A stretch of 64,000 nt of DNA from an uncultured Paraglaciecola sp. (GCA_947498355.1 CANMKA010000001.1:62001-126000); one strand, 5' to 3'. Shown: positions 1-9,082, numbered from the stretch's first letter. Notes: generated by a model from the sequence alone, not told the origin. Numbers and translations are program-made.

Positions 1-53
1 ACTCTTTAGTAATACGAATAAGTATAATCTAAGCTCGGGATCAGATTGTTCGT

Positions 54-728
54 TTAATCTGTTTCGAGCTTTTTTGCCGTAAATGTATCAGGCACGCGTA
101 AGTCGCAGCCTTTCAACACGAGTTGAATCACTTGTTGAGTGGCTTGCTGATAATCTAGCTCATTCATAGGGCGATTGTTTAGTTGCTCTATCTGAGCAGA
201 AAAATCTGCATAATGCTGACAACTTGCCCATATGTTGTACAACAAGTGATGGGGAGACAATACATTGATTTTGCCGGCTTCTGCCCACGCCTGTATAACC
301 GCTATTCTGCTCTGAACCCAATCTAAATGACTTTTTTTAAACGCGTCGTCTAGATTTAAGCCGCCATTTATGATCTCTAAGGCAAAGATTTTTGATAAGG
401 CGGGACGAGTTCTAGAGATTTCAATTTTCTCGCTAATGTAAGCTGCGAGTACATCTGCTGGGTCATCGTTGGCCGTAGCGCGATCGAAGCTCGAATTCCA
501 CAGGGTAAGGATCTGCTTTAACACCCCTAAATACAGGTCAGATTTGCTCTTAAAGTAATACAATACATTGGCTTTAGGTAAATCAGCAGTATCTGCTACG
601 TTCTGAATGGTTGTGCCTTTAAAGCCTGATTTGGCAAATTCAATTTCGGCCGCCGCTAAGATCTTTTTGTAATTATCTTTGCGGATGTTGTCGTTTGTTC
701 TGGGCTGTTTGGTTTTTTTATGGGTCAT
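54..728 (-). CDS. RutR-like TetR family transcriptional regulator
   Basis: Likely a ligand-responsive repressor of the TetR family. The N-terminal helix-turn-helix carries KILAAAEIEFAKSGF followed by ANVLYYFKSKSDLY, and the C-terminal half matches the RutR/YcdC ligand domain (IWASCQHYADFSAQIE). RutR of E. coli controls pyrimidine and purine metabolism, but the ligand here may differ. A closely similar paralogue lies at 14874-15515. I use the ATG at 728; an in-frame TTG seven codons upstream (749) is possible, and neither has a clear Shine-Dalgarno. The gene diverges from the secreted-protein gene at 1169 and sits near the acid-sugar locus, so regulation of that locus is a guess from position. 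Confidence 0.85.
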   Translation of the reverse strand: MTHKKTKQPRTNDNIRKDNYKKILAAAEIEFAKSGFKGTTIQNVADTADLPKANVLYYFKSKSDLYLGVLKQILTLWNSSFDRATANDDPADVLAAYISEKIEISRTRPALSKIFALEIINGGLNLDDAFKKSHLDWVQSRIAVIQAWAEAGKINVLSPHHLLYNIWASCQHYADFSAQIEQLNNRPMNELDYQQATQQVIQLVLKGCDLRVPDTFTAKKLETD

Positions 729-1168
729 GCTTATTTGTGAATTAGCCAAGGTTAAGCGAAGGCCGCATATTCTGTCTCAATTGCGGATGGGATGCCAGAG
801 CTAAAAGTAAGCTAAAACTGGAAGTCGGCAAATGCGCCTAGGCTAGATGAGTTTTTCATGCTCTCTACTTATCATTTGTTATTGTCAATACGTTTAGCAT
901 CACGCGCTTCACAACTACATCTGCCTATGGCAACTTAGCGTACCTGTACACCATTAAATGTCCGTTAAAATCAGACTTGTGGCTTATGCCTTTTTACGCT
1001 GCCTAATTCGCCGCCAATGGTTCAAGAACCTCAAGCATTTGTGTATCCTGCTAGTTCGAAAGTATTTGTGCAAACCCAAGGGGACCATAGGGCGCGGCGA
1101 GTTCACTTAGCCATTGTGAGTCACCCGAAAAGATACAATTACCCCTACAACAATAAGAGAAATACTCT
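729..1168. other. Intergenic region between divergent genes
   Basis: About 440 bases separate the TetR gene from the secreted-protein gene. I see no credible ORF and no RNA gene. It contains one clear dyad (listed separately at 1019-1030), and TCAC/GTGA arms around 1103-1121. The promoters for both flanking genes must lie here, but no strong -35/-10 pair stands out by eye. Confidence 0.5.
1019..1030. promoter_or_regulatory. Candidate regulator-binding dyad GGTTC-AA-GAACC
   Basis: A perfect inverted repeat with 5-base arms and a 2-base spacer lies about 140 bases upstream of the secreted-protein gene and about 290 bases from the divergent RutR-like gene. The 5-2-5 geometry is the same as the RutR consensus core (GACCA-NN-TGGTC), with a different half-site. 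It may be the operator of the local RutR paralogue. This is inference from geometry and position only. Confidence 0.3.
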
Positions 1169-2347
1169 ATGAATCGATTTTTTATACCTTTTAGACCAAT
1201 TATGCTGGCAGTTGGTTTAAGCGGCGTGGCTGGTGTGACTGAATCTGTTGCTCAGTCTTATTTAGAGCAAAACGGAAAGGTGGTAATTGAAGCCGAAAAC
1301 TTTGCGAGTCAAACCCAAGCTGACGTGCGTCGCTGGGTGGTATTTAGTCAAGATAAAGCGCCAAGCGAAATAGGCAATTTCGCCGATGCCGATCCGTCTC
1401 ATGCCGAAACGGCCAGTGGTGGTAGTTATATTGAGAGTTTACCTGATACACGAGTAAATCATAACGAGCTGTTGATTAGAGGCGAAAACTTCTCTGCACA
1501 AGCCGGAGCCATGGCGATTTTAACCTATCCTGTGTATTTTTCTGAGGCGGGGCGTTATTACGTATGGGGAAGAGCCCATAGCACAGGCCCTGAAGATAAC
1601 GGTTTCCATTTTGGTCTAAATGGTGACTGGCCAGAAAGTTCTCAACGCTTGCAATTTTGTTCAGGTAAACACCAATGGACTTGGTCTTCTCAACAGCGTC
1701 GTAAAGACAACCACTGCGGAACACCTAATACGCTTTGGGTAGATATACCTAAGCCCGGTCAACACACCTTTATGTTGTCAATGCGAGAGGACGGGGCCGA
1801 ACTAGACAAAATTATTTTGACTAAAGATAAAAGCTTTGTGCCTCAAGGTGCAGGGCCTGAGCAAACCCTCTATGTGCCGAAACCTTTGCCACAAAAAACG
1901 GCTTATACCTCAATCGACAATTATGTGTATCAGTTACATGCCACGACAACGTTTACCCATGCCGAGACGTTTATAGAGAATCAGGAATATGGCGTTTTAG
2001 GGTTAGATTCAAGTCAGACAAAATTTAAAGATAAGTTTGTAAGTGCAACCCATAAAATAAAAACTAAGGGTGGTGCTAAAACGTTAAAAGCAAGCCTAGT
2101 AACCTTGAGTGACATAGCCGGTGAGTCTGAATACCGAGTTAAGTTAAATGGTAAGTTAATCGCTAACGTTAAAAATCGTCCTGCGTCTCAAGACTTTCAA
2201 GAGCAAGTGTTACCTTTGGGAACAATTAAAATTAAGAAAGGCGATAAGTTAGAGGTGCAAGCCAAAGCTGTGAGTAATGGTAAGGTTGAGGGGCAATATT
2301 CTCGGGCTATGTGGCGTGGTGTGTTATTGCAACGCACTGATGGCTAA
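1169..2347 (+). CDS. Secreted protein with a GH115-C-terminal-like carbohydrate-associated domain
   Basis: A 392-residue exported protein with an N-terminal signal peptide (hydrophobic stretch at about residues 8-26, probable cleavage after VAQ near residue 29). The segment from about 30 to 220 begins with KVVIEAENF and contains FGLNGDWPESSQRLQF and MREDGAELDKIILTKD. This resembles the beta-sandwich domain at the C-terminus of GH115 glucuronidases and of carbohydrate-binding modules in marine polysaccharide enzymes. No catalytic domain is visible, and residues 250-392 form a second beta-rich region I do not recognise. Its place next to a sugar-acid catabolic locus suggests glycan binding. A rho-independent terminator follows. 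Confidence 0.7.
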   Translation: MNRFFIPFRPIMLAVGLSGVAGVTESVAQSYLEQNGKVVIEAENFASQTQADVRRWVVFSQDKAPSEIGNFADADPSHAETASGGSYIESLPDTRVNHNELLIRGENFSAQAGAMAILTYPVYFSEAGRYYVWGRAHSTGPEDNGFHFGLNGDWPESSQRLQFCSGKHQWTWSSQQRRKDNHCGTPNTLWVDIPKPGQHTFMLSMREDGAELDKIILTKDKSFVPQGAGPEQTLYVPKPLPQKTAYTSIDNYVYQLHATTTFTHAETFIENQEYGVLGLDSSQTKFKDKFVSATHKIKTKGGAKTLKASLVTLSDIAGESEYRVKLNGKLIANVKNRPASQDFQEQVLPLGTIKIKKGDKLEVQAKAVSNGKVEGQYSRAMWRGVLLQRTDG

Positions 2348-2434
2348 GCCAGCTCAGCTAACGCTGTAAAGTATCTCTGCCCTTTAATTAATCAGGGTGC
2401 TGTAAGTATCCAGTCAAACGCCCCAAAACTACTC

Positions 2435-2470
2435 AAAAAGGCCATTCAGCTATGTGAAAAGGCCTTTTTT
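2435..2470. terminator. Bidirectional rho-independent terminator
   Basis: The arms AAAAAGGCC (2435-2443) and GGCCTTTTT (2461-2469) pair perfectly. T runs follow on the plus strand, and the A run at the left end gives one on the minus strand. It sits between the convergent ends of the secreted-protein gene (2347) and the SMP-30 gene (2507), so it can serve both transcripts. Confidence 0.8.
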
Positions 2471-2506
2471 ATGTTCTGGATTTAAATAGAGTTTGTAGTG
2501 TTTGCT

Positions 2507-3505
2507 TTAGGCCTTGTCATCAAAATGCCAATGGGCAGGCGGTAAACCTTGATATGGACTGGCACTCAAGGCTATGGTGTCGCCCAACAAGCAGCCCAAC
2601 GCTATGCTAGACAAGTCTTCGGAGCAAAACGCGAGAGAACTGATGTTTTGTAAAACTTGGCTGTTTACATTGTCTAAATGTGGGCGGCCCATACTGTGGG
2701 TTTGATACGCTTGTTCAACCCAGTCAAGGTGGTCTAGGTCTACATCTTGAATCATTACTTGGCTGTCGCCACTCTTAGGATCCACCCGTAATACTGTATT
2801 GCTGACAATACTCGTAACCCATAATTGCCCTTGGGTATCCATAGTTAAGCCGTCTGGAAATATTCCTTTGCCGTAAGAGGCGACAATCTTGCAATTCAGC
2901 AGATTGTTGTCTGCGTCTATGTCGTAACTCAGCGTTTCGCGGGTAAAGGTCGCATTGACATATAGCTTTTTGCCATCAGGCGTGACAAACACTTCATTGG
3001 TATAGCCAATGTTGTCGGCGACTATTCTGGCCTTGCCGTTTTCTATAATAGCGATGTAACCATCACTGACATCACTGCGGTAACCCTTGGCGCGAGGGTT
3101 TTGTCTAGTGCTTACTGTCAGCCATAGTCGGCCTTGGTGATCCAAATAAATAAAGTTAGATGGGGGTAGGGGGTTACCGTCAATATGTGTGACAAAAGGT
3201 GAAACTTCACCTTCTGGGGATAAACGGTATATTCCTCCGATATTATCACCTAGATGCGCAATTAAAAAATCACCATCGCTTAACAAGGCAATGCCATTGG
3301 GCTTTAATTCAGGGCAACCATTAAGATACTTACCTAAAATCAAATTTTGCTTACCCTGAGCATCTATTTTACACACGCCTCCTCGAAAATCAGCTGTGTA
3401 AAAGTTGCCAGCCCGAGTTGCAAGTACACATTCGGGACGCACCAAACCTTGTCCCATCGACTTTAGCGTATCAAGGTTAAACGCCTCGCCTGAAAGTCCC
3501 CTCAT
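2507..3505 (-). CDS. SMP-30/gluconolactonase family protein
   Basis: A 332-residue six-bladed beta-propeller of the SMP-30/gluconolactonase/LRE family, probably hydrolysing a sugar-acid lactone. The family pattern is visible: PECVLATRAGNFYTADFRGG near the N-terminus, PNGIALLSDGDFLIAHL, SNFIYLDHQGRLWLTVST, YTNEVFVTPDGKKLYVN and FPDGLTMDTQGQLWVT. The acidic and asparagine residues in these loops are the usual metal ligands. No signal peptide is seen, so it should be cytoplasmic. Its ATG overlaps the stop of the upstream oxidoreductase gene by 4 bases, so it is the last gene of the minus-strand operon. The substrate is unknown; lactone opening fits an oxidised sugar made by the upstream Gfo/Idh enzyme. 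Confidence 0.85.
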   Translation of the reverse strand: MRGLSGEAFNLDTLKSMGQGLVRPECVLATRAGNFYTADFRGGVCKIDAQGKQNLILGKYLNGCPELKPNGIALLSDGDFLIAHLGDNIGGIYRLSPEGEVSPFVTHIDGNPLPPSNFIYLDHQGRLWLTVSTRQNPRAKGYRSDVSDGYIAIIENGKARIVADNIGYTNEVFVTPDGKKLYVNATFTRETLSYDIDADNNLLNCKIVASYGKGIFPDGLTMDTQGQLWVTSIVSNTVLRVDPKSGDSQVMIQDVDLDHLDWVEQAYQTHSMGRPHLDNVNSQVLQNISSLAFCSEDLSSIALGCLLGDTIALSASPYQGLPPAHWHFDDKA

Positions 3506-4542
3506 CCGTGTTTCCCCAGCTCAACTTTTTTGCCTTGCTCAGCAGAGGCGTACACGGCTTCTTCTAAACGTATATTGGTCAGGTATTCTTGCCCAGTGTT
3601 TTCTAGCGGTTCGCCAAACATTAGGTGCTTAGCTATATGTTCGATTGTGTTGTAAACACAATCTCCACCAAAATTTTGGTCCTGCCACTTATAGTCAATT
3701 TTTTCGGCTTTAGTCTGTCCTTGTTGTCTAAGCCAAATATTGGCCTCTCCATCTAAGCTTAGTTCTGCTTTTGTACCTGCTACATTTAGTTCACCCATAG
3801 TGCGACGGGGATTGCTGGTGGCATGGTCAAGTAATCGGTTACCATCAAAAATCACCCGTAAATTGTTATCAAAATCGAATAATATGATCCCCGAATCTTC
3901 TCCCTTAATATGCGCATTGCAGCGTCGTAAATCTGCATACAATGAAATAGGCTCGCCAAATAAATAGCGAAATGTATCAATAAAATGAATGGCGGTTTCG
4001 TGTACCAAAAACTTTGGCATTTGCTGAAAATAAGGCTGGCGTGACAAATACGCATCTGGACCTTGGCCATCTCCGGTTCTGAGTTTGAATTCAGCGTTTA
4101 AAATCTCGCCTAGCTGGCCACTTTCCAGTACGGATTTGACTTGGCGATACCAAGGCATAAACCGAAAATTTTCATGAACAATGAGTTTAATCCCAGCTTG
4201 TTTGGCTATCGCAACCATTTGTTCGGCATCGGCTAAGGTTTCGCCAAATGGCTTTTGACAGATCACATCTATGCCCAGTTTAGCCGCGATCTTCACTGCC
4301 TGAAGGTGGGTGGGCGGTGGCGTGATTATATCAAGTATATCGGGTTGGGTAGCTACTAGTAGAGCTTCTAAGTCGTTGCTACTTCTGGGTATTTGGTAAG
4401 TTTCGGCAAACTTTTCTGCTGATTGTAAAGTACGATTGTGTACACCAACAATGTTTGTTTTGTCGAGACGTGTCCACGCATCATAATGAAATTGGCTAAA
4501 ATATCCTGTGCCCGAACACACTACTTTGATTGTTGAAGACAT
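3502..4542 (-). CDS. Gfo/Idh/MocA family NAD(P)-dependent oxidoreductase
   Basis: A 346-residue dehydrogenase with an N-terminal Rossmann fold (VVCSGTGYFSQFHYDAW, residues 6-22), the family motif CQKPFGETLADAEQM (about residues 95-109, catalytic lysine in QKPF) and a C-terminal alpha/beta domain with HETAIHFIDTFRYLFGEP. Family members oxidise sugars, inositols or sugar acids. Its start codon overlaps the stop of tctA by one base (TAATG), and its stop overlaps the start of the lactonase gene, which argues for translational coupling. With the lactonase it could oxidise an aldose to a lactone and then open it, a common pairing. The substrate cannot be read from sequence. Confidence 0.88.
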   Translation of the reverse strand: MSSTIKVVCSGTGYFSQFHYDAWTRLDKTNIVGVHNRTLQSAEKFAETYQIPRSSNDLEALLVATQPDILDIITPPPTHLQAVKIAAKLGIDVICQKPFGETLADAEQMVAIAKQAGIKLIVHENFRFMPWYRQVKSVLESGQLGEILNAEFKLRTGDGQGPDAYLSRQPYFQQMPKFLVHETAIHFIDTFRYLFGEPISLYADLRRCNAHIKGEDSGIILFDFDNNLRVIFDGNRLLDHATSNPRRTMGELNVAGTKAELSLDGEANIWLRQQGQTKAEKIDYKWQDQNFGGDCVYNTIEHIAKHLMFGEPLENTGQEYLTNIRLEEAVYASAEQGKKVELGKHG

Positions 4543-6050
4543 TACTTTTTACCCTCGAAAGAAAATAACCGTTTAAACCATGAAAATTGCGCCAAAATGA
4601 ACACTGTCATAACCAAGACTAGGAGTAAGGCGACTGGGCGCTCAAAAATCGGCATAAAACTGCCTTCGCTTAGCAGTAACGCTCTTCTTAAACTTTCGTC
4701 TGCCATGCCTCCAAGTACGAGGCCGATTACCATAGGTGAGATGGGAAACTTCATTTCACCTAGAAGAAACGCGACTATGCCAATTGGGATCATTAAATAC
4801 AGGCTAAACATATTCAGATTTAGGGCATATGCACCCAATATACATAGTACGCCCACCACAGGTATAAATAAGGCAGTAGGGAGTTGCAGGACTTTAATGA
4901 CTTGCTTGGCCAACAATAAACCATTGGCCCACATAGCAAACGATGCCAGCACCATAATTGCCGTGACTTCGAGGAGAAAATTGGGGTGATCGATTTCAAT
5001 ACTTGGCCCAGGAGTAATGCCGTGCAGCAATAATGCACCGAGTAACATAGCCGCGGGAGGACTGCCAGGAATACCTAAGGTTAATAATGGGATCAACGCC
5101 CCTCCAACACAAGCATTATTAGCGGTTTCGGACGATACAATAGCTGTTTCTGAGCCCTTACCAAATTCGGCCTGTTGGGCTTTACTACTGGTTTTTTTTG
5201 CTGTGCTATAAGACACCCAACCCGCAATATCTTCTCCCACACCGGGCACTGCGCCTACACCTACGCCTATGGTTGCGGAGCGAAAAATATGTTTGATGTT
5301 GCGAGTAATAGATTTAAGCTCAGGTAAAATACTGCCGGTAAAAATCGGCGGTTTAACGTGATGAGTATTGGTGAGTGCCCGAATAACCTGAGGGATCCCA
5401 AATGCACCGATCAGCACAGGAACAATCTCTAAGCCACTGTCTAGTTCGGGAACATCAAATGTGTATCGGGGGAAAAACTGCAATGCATCACGGCCAATGG
5501 TGGCTAACAATAAACCAATCAAGCCAGCGATCCAGCCTTTAACGACTAAGTCGGGAGAGGTTAAGCTACCGCTTAATATAATACCCAATAAAGCCAATAA
5601 GAAAAATTCCCATGAGGTGAATTGCAAGGCTAGACTGGCGATTAACGGTGACAAGGTCACCAAAAACAACAAGCCAATAATAGTACCGATAAACGAAGCT
5701 GTAGTGGTTAGGCCTAAGGCTTTTCCAGCTAGGCCTTTTTGGGTAAGAGGGTATCCATCCATTGCTGTGGCAGCGGCTGCGGGCGTGCCTGGAATATTAA
5801 TCAATATGGCAGGGTACGAGCCACCATAGATGGCACCAACGTACATGCCCAATAAGCCCAACAGCGCTGTATCGGCGCCTAAGCTGTATGTTAGTGCAGT
5901 GAGCAGAGCAACGCCTAGGGTGGCTGTAAGCCCAGGCATAGCGCCAAATATAATCCCTAAAAAGCTGGCAACAAATAAAATAATAATGTTGGTAGGTGAG
6001 CTGATTAAATTAATCAGTATCGAAAAAAAATGTGTAAATTGTTCTATCAC
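4542..6050 (-). CDS. Tripartite tricarboxylate transporter permease TctA family
   Basis: The 502-residue large membrane subunit of a TTT-family secondary transporter. It shows the family signatures GAMPGLTATLGVALL (residues 37-51), YGGSYPAILINIPGTPA (58-74) and the second repeat VGAVPGVGEDIAGW and LTLGIPGSPPAAMLLGAL, with about 10-12 hydrophobic segments. The start is a GTG at 6050 just after the tctB stop. TTT systems use a periplasmic binding protein and a proton or sodium gradient to import carboxylates. With the tctB and tctC genes upstream it forms a complete system, and the catabolic neighbours suggest a C4-C6 sugar acid or dicarboxylate as cargo. Confidence 0.92.
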   Translation of the reverse strand: MIEQFTHFFSILINLISSPTNIIILFVASFLGIIFGAMPGLTATLGVALLTALTYSLGADTALLGLLGMYVGAIYGGSYPAILINIPGTPAAAATAMDGYPLTQKGLAGKALGLTTTASFIGTIIGLLFLVTLSPLIASLALQFTSWEFFLLALLGIILSGSLTSPDLVVKGWIAGLIGLLLATIGRDALQFFPRYTFDVPELDSGLEIVPVLIGAFGIPQVIRALTNTHHVKPPIFTGSILPELKSITRNIKHIFRSATIGVGVGAVPGVGEDIAGWVSYSTAKKTSSKAQQAEFGKGSETAIVSSETANNACVGGALIPLLTLGIPGSPPAAMLLGALLLHGITPGPSIEIDHPNFLLEVTAIMVLASFAMWANGLLLAKQVIKVLQLPTALFIPVVGVLCILGAYALNLNMFSLYLMIPIGIVAFLLGEMKFPISPMVIGLVLGGMADESLRRALLLSEGSFMPIFERPVALLLVLVMTVFILAQFSWFKRLFSFEGKK

Positions 6051-6051
6051 G

Positions 6052-6837
6052 TTATAACCCTAATTGTTCGTAAGCTAGCCAATTCAAAACGTTGATTACG
6101 CTGCCATATTCCACTGGCATAGGTACAAACAATAAAAAACTAAAGGCGATAATGAGCAGTAACGGAACAATCAAAACAGCGATTAGCTGAATACCAAATT
6201 GGCTTCTGTTTAATTTGTTAGTCATCAAGGCTTGCCAACTTATAATGCTGGCTAATACGCAAGTAGTAAACACATCACACCATAAAATGCTCTGATCGTT
6301 GGCGTTAATATCGAGCAATGATAAGGATGGATCCTGGTTCAGTGAACTTCTAATTAGAATTAACCCAAGCACTGCCATGCTATTTAAAACAATAACCACA
6401 GATTTCGCTCGGGCTAATTTGAGATAAAACACACTGGTCAAGGTGCTCACAAACAACCCCGTAGCTAAATAAAAATCGGTAGAAGGGATATACACGTAAA
6501 CGTAAGCAATCAACAGGGCGATGATCAACCACCTTTCACGCACTTGTTGGTTGTCTTTATTACCCAACCAGCCGCTAATTGATAAAAATTCTTGGGCTCC
6601 ACCTTGTTTGATAGCAGTGACTAGTAGCGATAAGCAACAAAGGATTAATAAGATAAGCAGCACTAACGGGAATAAGGCGGGAGATACATACCACTGATTT
6701 TCTACGCCGCCGTAGCTGCCCGACATAGGGAAGGATAAAGTGATTTTGAGTAGGCCTCCCAATACGCATAACAATACAAGCATGAATTTGAAATCGTATT
6801 GACGCCCTTTATTGGCGTCCATAGTCTTGTTTTGCAT
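6052..6837 (-). CDS. Tripartite tricarboxylate transporter small membrane subunit TctB-like
   Basis: A 261-residue integral membrane protein with about six hydrophobic segments (for example FMLVLLCVLGGLLKITL, VLLILLILCCLSLLV and IALLIAYVYVYIPS). The sequence YVSPALFPLVLLILLILCC matches the usual TctB opening. It is longer than the roughly 150-residue classical TctB and has two extra helices at the C-terminal end, as seen in some marine homologues. It lies between tctC (8-base gap) and tctA. TctB sequences are poorly conserved, so the call rests largely on topology and position. Confidence 0.82.
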   Translation of the reverse strand: MQNKTMDANKGRQYDFKFMLVLLCVLGGLLKITLSFPMSGSYGGVENQWYVSPALFPLVLLILLILCCLSLLVTAIKQGGAQEFLSISGWLGNKDNQQVRERWLIIALLIAYVYVYIPSTDFYLATGLFVSTLTSVFYLKLARAKSVVIVLNSMAVLGLILIRSSLNQDPSLSLLDINANDQSILWCDVFTTCVLASIISWQALMTNKLNRSQFGIQLIAVLIVPLLLIIAFSFLLFVPMPVEYGSVINVLNWLAYEQLGL

Positions 6838-6845
6838 TGCTTTAC

Positions 6846-7844
6846 CTAAGGCTTTGGAATACCAAACTTGCTAGGTGACAGTTTATTTGCACCTAAGTCA
6901 TCCAGTGTCCATGTAAATATCGATTCTAGACGTGCAAATTCTTGCTCTGCTAATTGGCCAGATAATCCAGACAACTGGTAATGATTTTTCATCGCCCAAT
7001 CTTTGACTTTGCTTGAATTCATGGCTTTGTTAAAGGCCTCAATGAGTTTGGTTTTGACCGCTTCAGGCACTTTTTTATTAACCGCGAAGCCTATGGCTTG
7101 GCTAAGGGGAAGTCGCTCGCTAAGACTAGGATAGGCGTCGAATGCCGAAATAACTTCACCTACTCCCTCTAAGGTATAAGGATCGGGATGAAGCATAGCC
7201 AAAGGGCGGAGCTTGTTGCCCCGAAGTAATGCAGCCTGTTCTGCCATAGACGTAACAACAAAGTCGACTTCTTTGGTAATCGCAGCTGTTTGTGAAGGTG
7301 CAGAACCGGGGTAAGGGATATATTTAAAGTCAGCTCCAGAGGCTTTTTGCAATTCCAACAAATAGATATGATGGATACCCCCGACACCACCAGCGGCACC
7401 TTTTAATGCTTTATTTTTACTGGCTTGAATCAAGTCTTCCAACGTTTGATAGGGCGAGTCATATGGGACAGAAACCACATCAGGTGAACTGCCTACTATA
7501 AACGGAGACCAGACATCAAACTTTTGCGTCCAACCGCCATTTACTGCAGCCACAACATTCGAACTAGAGAGGCCGACCAAATTATAGCCATCGGCACGCT
7601 TGCGTAATACCGCGTTCATACCAATAGAGCCGGCAACGCCTCCAGTTTTATTGACTACATTGATCCGTACATCTAACTCTTTTGCCATTTCGGCCATCAA
7701 CATTCGATTAATGGCATCAGTTCCACCACCTGCTGACCATACAACTGTATTGGTTATGGGGCGAGTGGGGTATTCGCGCTTGGCATGACTGCTAGATGCC
7801 ACCAAGGCTAAGGTTAAGCAAAAGAGGTAGACGACGTTTTTCAT
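6846..7844 (-). CDS. Tripartite tricarboxylate transporter substrate-binding protein TctC family (Bug)
   Basis: A 332-residue periplasmic solute receptor. The signal peptide covers residues 1-21 (hydrophobic core VVYLFCLTLALVASS, cleavage after SHA). The mature protein starts with the family hallmark YPTRPITNTVVWSAGGGTD and contains KTGGVAGSIGMNAVLR and FKYIPYPGSAPSQTAAI, typical of Bug proteins that bind carboxylates. It precedes tctB and tctA in the same direction and follows the dehydrogenase gene with a 24-base gap. Ligand identity is not visible, but Bug proteins of this kind bind small dicarboxylates or sugar acids. Confidence 0.92.
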   Translation of the reverse strand: MKNVVYLFCLTLALVASSSHAKREYPTRPITNTVVWSAGGGTDAINRMLMAEMAKELDVRINVVNKTGGVAGSIGMNAVLRKRADGYNLVGLSSSNVVAAVNGGWTQKFDVWSPFIVGSSPDVVSVPYDSPYQTLEDLIQASKNKALKGAAGGVGGIHHIYLLELQKASGADFKYIPYPGSAPSQTAAITKEVDFVVTSMAEQAALLRGNKLRPLAMLHPDPYTLEGVGEVISAFDAYPSLSERLPLSQAIGFAVNKKVPEAVKTKLIEAFNKAMNSSKVKDWAMKNHYQLSGLSGQLAEQEFARLESIFTWTLDDLGANKLSPSKFGIPKP

Positions 7845-7868
7845 TGGTAATTTCCCGTGTAATTAACG

Positions 7869-8972
7869 TTACAACTTGTCGAGTGCTGCAAATACAGCAT
7901 CACTGATTACATCAGTACCAGAGGTTCCACCTAGTTCATAAGGCAATAACGCCCCTGTCGCATAGGCGTTTTCAACGGCTTCATTAAGGATTTTCGCAGC
8001 TGTTACTAGCTTATCGTTGTCGTGTTGATGGCCAAGCCAATTCAGCATCATGGCTGCTGACAAAAACATCGCTGTAGGATTGGCTTTACCTTGACCAATA
8101 ATGTCGGGTGCTGTGCCATGACAGGGTTGAAATACTGCTTTTTCGACACCGATATCAGCAGATGGTGCCATGCCCATCCCACCCATTAAGCCTGCACCTA
8201 AGTCAGATAAGATGTCACCAAACATATTCTCAGTGACCAAAACATCAAACTGCCAAGGTTTTGCCACGAGTTGTAAGGCTGCGGCATCTACGTATATGTG
8301 ATCTGCGGTTACGTCTGTGTGTGACTTAGCCGTTTCATCAAATACTTGACGCATAAAATAGAAGGATCCCAAGACGTTAGCTTTGTCTACACAGGTGACT
8401 TTACCTTGATAACCTTGAGATTTTCGCTGTCTAGCCAGTCCAAAGGCAAAATCAAACACGCGTTTACAGCCTTTATGACTAATCTTTTGTGTATCGAATG
8501 CTTCGGCGTTTTCTCCTTCGCCGACAATTTTAAATTTCTCACGGCTTGCGAATAAGCCTTCTGTACTCTCGCGAATCAGTACAAAATCTAGATTTTTTGC
8601 ATTATCTGAGGTTAATGGCAGGGGTAAACCTGGTAGCGTTTTAACTGGACGGACACCAGCGAATAGGTCCATCTTTTCGCGAAGCTCCAGTTGTGGCGCA
8701 ATTTCACGACCATCTGGATAACGGATGCTGGGTAGGCCCATGCAAGCGAGTAACGTTGCGTCACTGTCAAAGGCGTGTTGCATGGCTTCTTCAGGCAGTG
8801 ATATCCCTGTTTCTTTATAATGTGCCGCACCAGCAGCAAAGCTATCAAAATTAAGTGTAAAACCGCCTATTTTAGCTGAAACTTTATTAAGTAAATCTAG
8901 GCATATAGGCGTAATTTCATGGCCAATTCCGTCACCCGGTAACACTGTAATTGTAAACGTTGATTTCGCCAT
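7869..8972 (-). CDS. Isopropylmalate/isocitrate/tartrate-type beta-decarboxylating dehydrogenase
   Basis: A 367-residue member of the NAD-dependent beta-decarboxylating dehydrogenase family. Visible motifs are TVLPGDGIGHEITP at the N-terminus, LELREKMDLFAGVRP (substrate-binding arginines), IRESTEGLFA, VTENMFGDILSDL with the metal-binding aspartates, and the nucleotide-binding FQPCHGTAPDIIGQGKANP. I chose ATG 8972 (MAKSTFTIT), preceded by AGAGGAA at moderate spacing; the frame extends to a TTG at 9011 that lacks support. It is the first gene of the tct operon and diverges from the DUF1537 kinase. In known DUF1537 pathways this position is usually held by PdxA2, a distant relative, so it may oxidise and decarboxylate a tetronate or its phosphate. 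Malate, tartrate or isopropylmalate activity is equally possible. Confidence 0.85.
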   Translation of the reverse strand: MAKSTFTITVLPGDGIGHEITPICLDLLNKVSAKIGGFTLNFDSFAAGAAHYKETGISLPEEAMQHAFDSDATLLACMGLPSIRYPDGREIAPQLELREKMDLFAGVRPVKTLPGLPLPLTSDNAKNLDFVLIRESTEGLFASREKFKIVGEGENAEAFDTQKISHKGCKRVFDFAFGLARQRKSQGYQGKVTCVDKANVLGSFYFMRQVFDETAKSHTDVTADHIYVDAAALQLVAKPWQFDVLVTENMFGDILSDLGAGLMGGMGMAPSADIGVEKAVFQPCHGTAPDIIGQGKANPTAMFLSAAMMLNWLGHQHDNDKLVTAAKILNEAVENAYATGALLPYELGGTSGTDVISDAVFAALDKL

Positions 8973-9082
8973 CTTGCGGTATATTCCTCTATATTTTTTA
9001 TTCAATTGCAATATAATAAGTTGCTAAGATGTAAATATAAAGTATAAGAATTGCAAATACTAGCCATACTTTTAGGTAAATA
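8973..9082. promoter_or_regulatory. Divergent promoter region of the acid-sugar operons
   Basis: This 110-base AT-rich segment separates the two divergent operons. For the kinase operon a plausible promoter is TTGCTA (9021-9026) with a 16-base spacer to TATAAG (9043-9048). The octamer AATTGCAA occurs twice as a direct repeat, at 9004-9011 and 9049-9056, flanking this promoter, so it is a candidate regulator site for both operons. Assignments are by eye. Confidence 0.4.

Noticed and set aside
5647-5661. Palindrome GGTGAC-AAG-GTCACC
   Set aside because: It lies inside the tctA coding sequence, in a region of conserved protein, with no promoter context.
4597-6057. Several plus-strand open frames opposite tctA
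   Set aside because: They are shadows of the tctA coding frame with no start signals and low-complexity translations.
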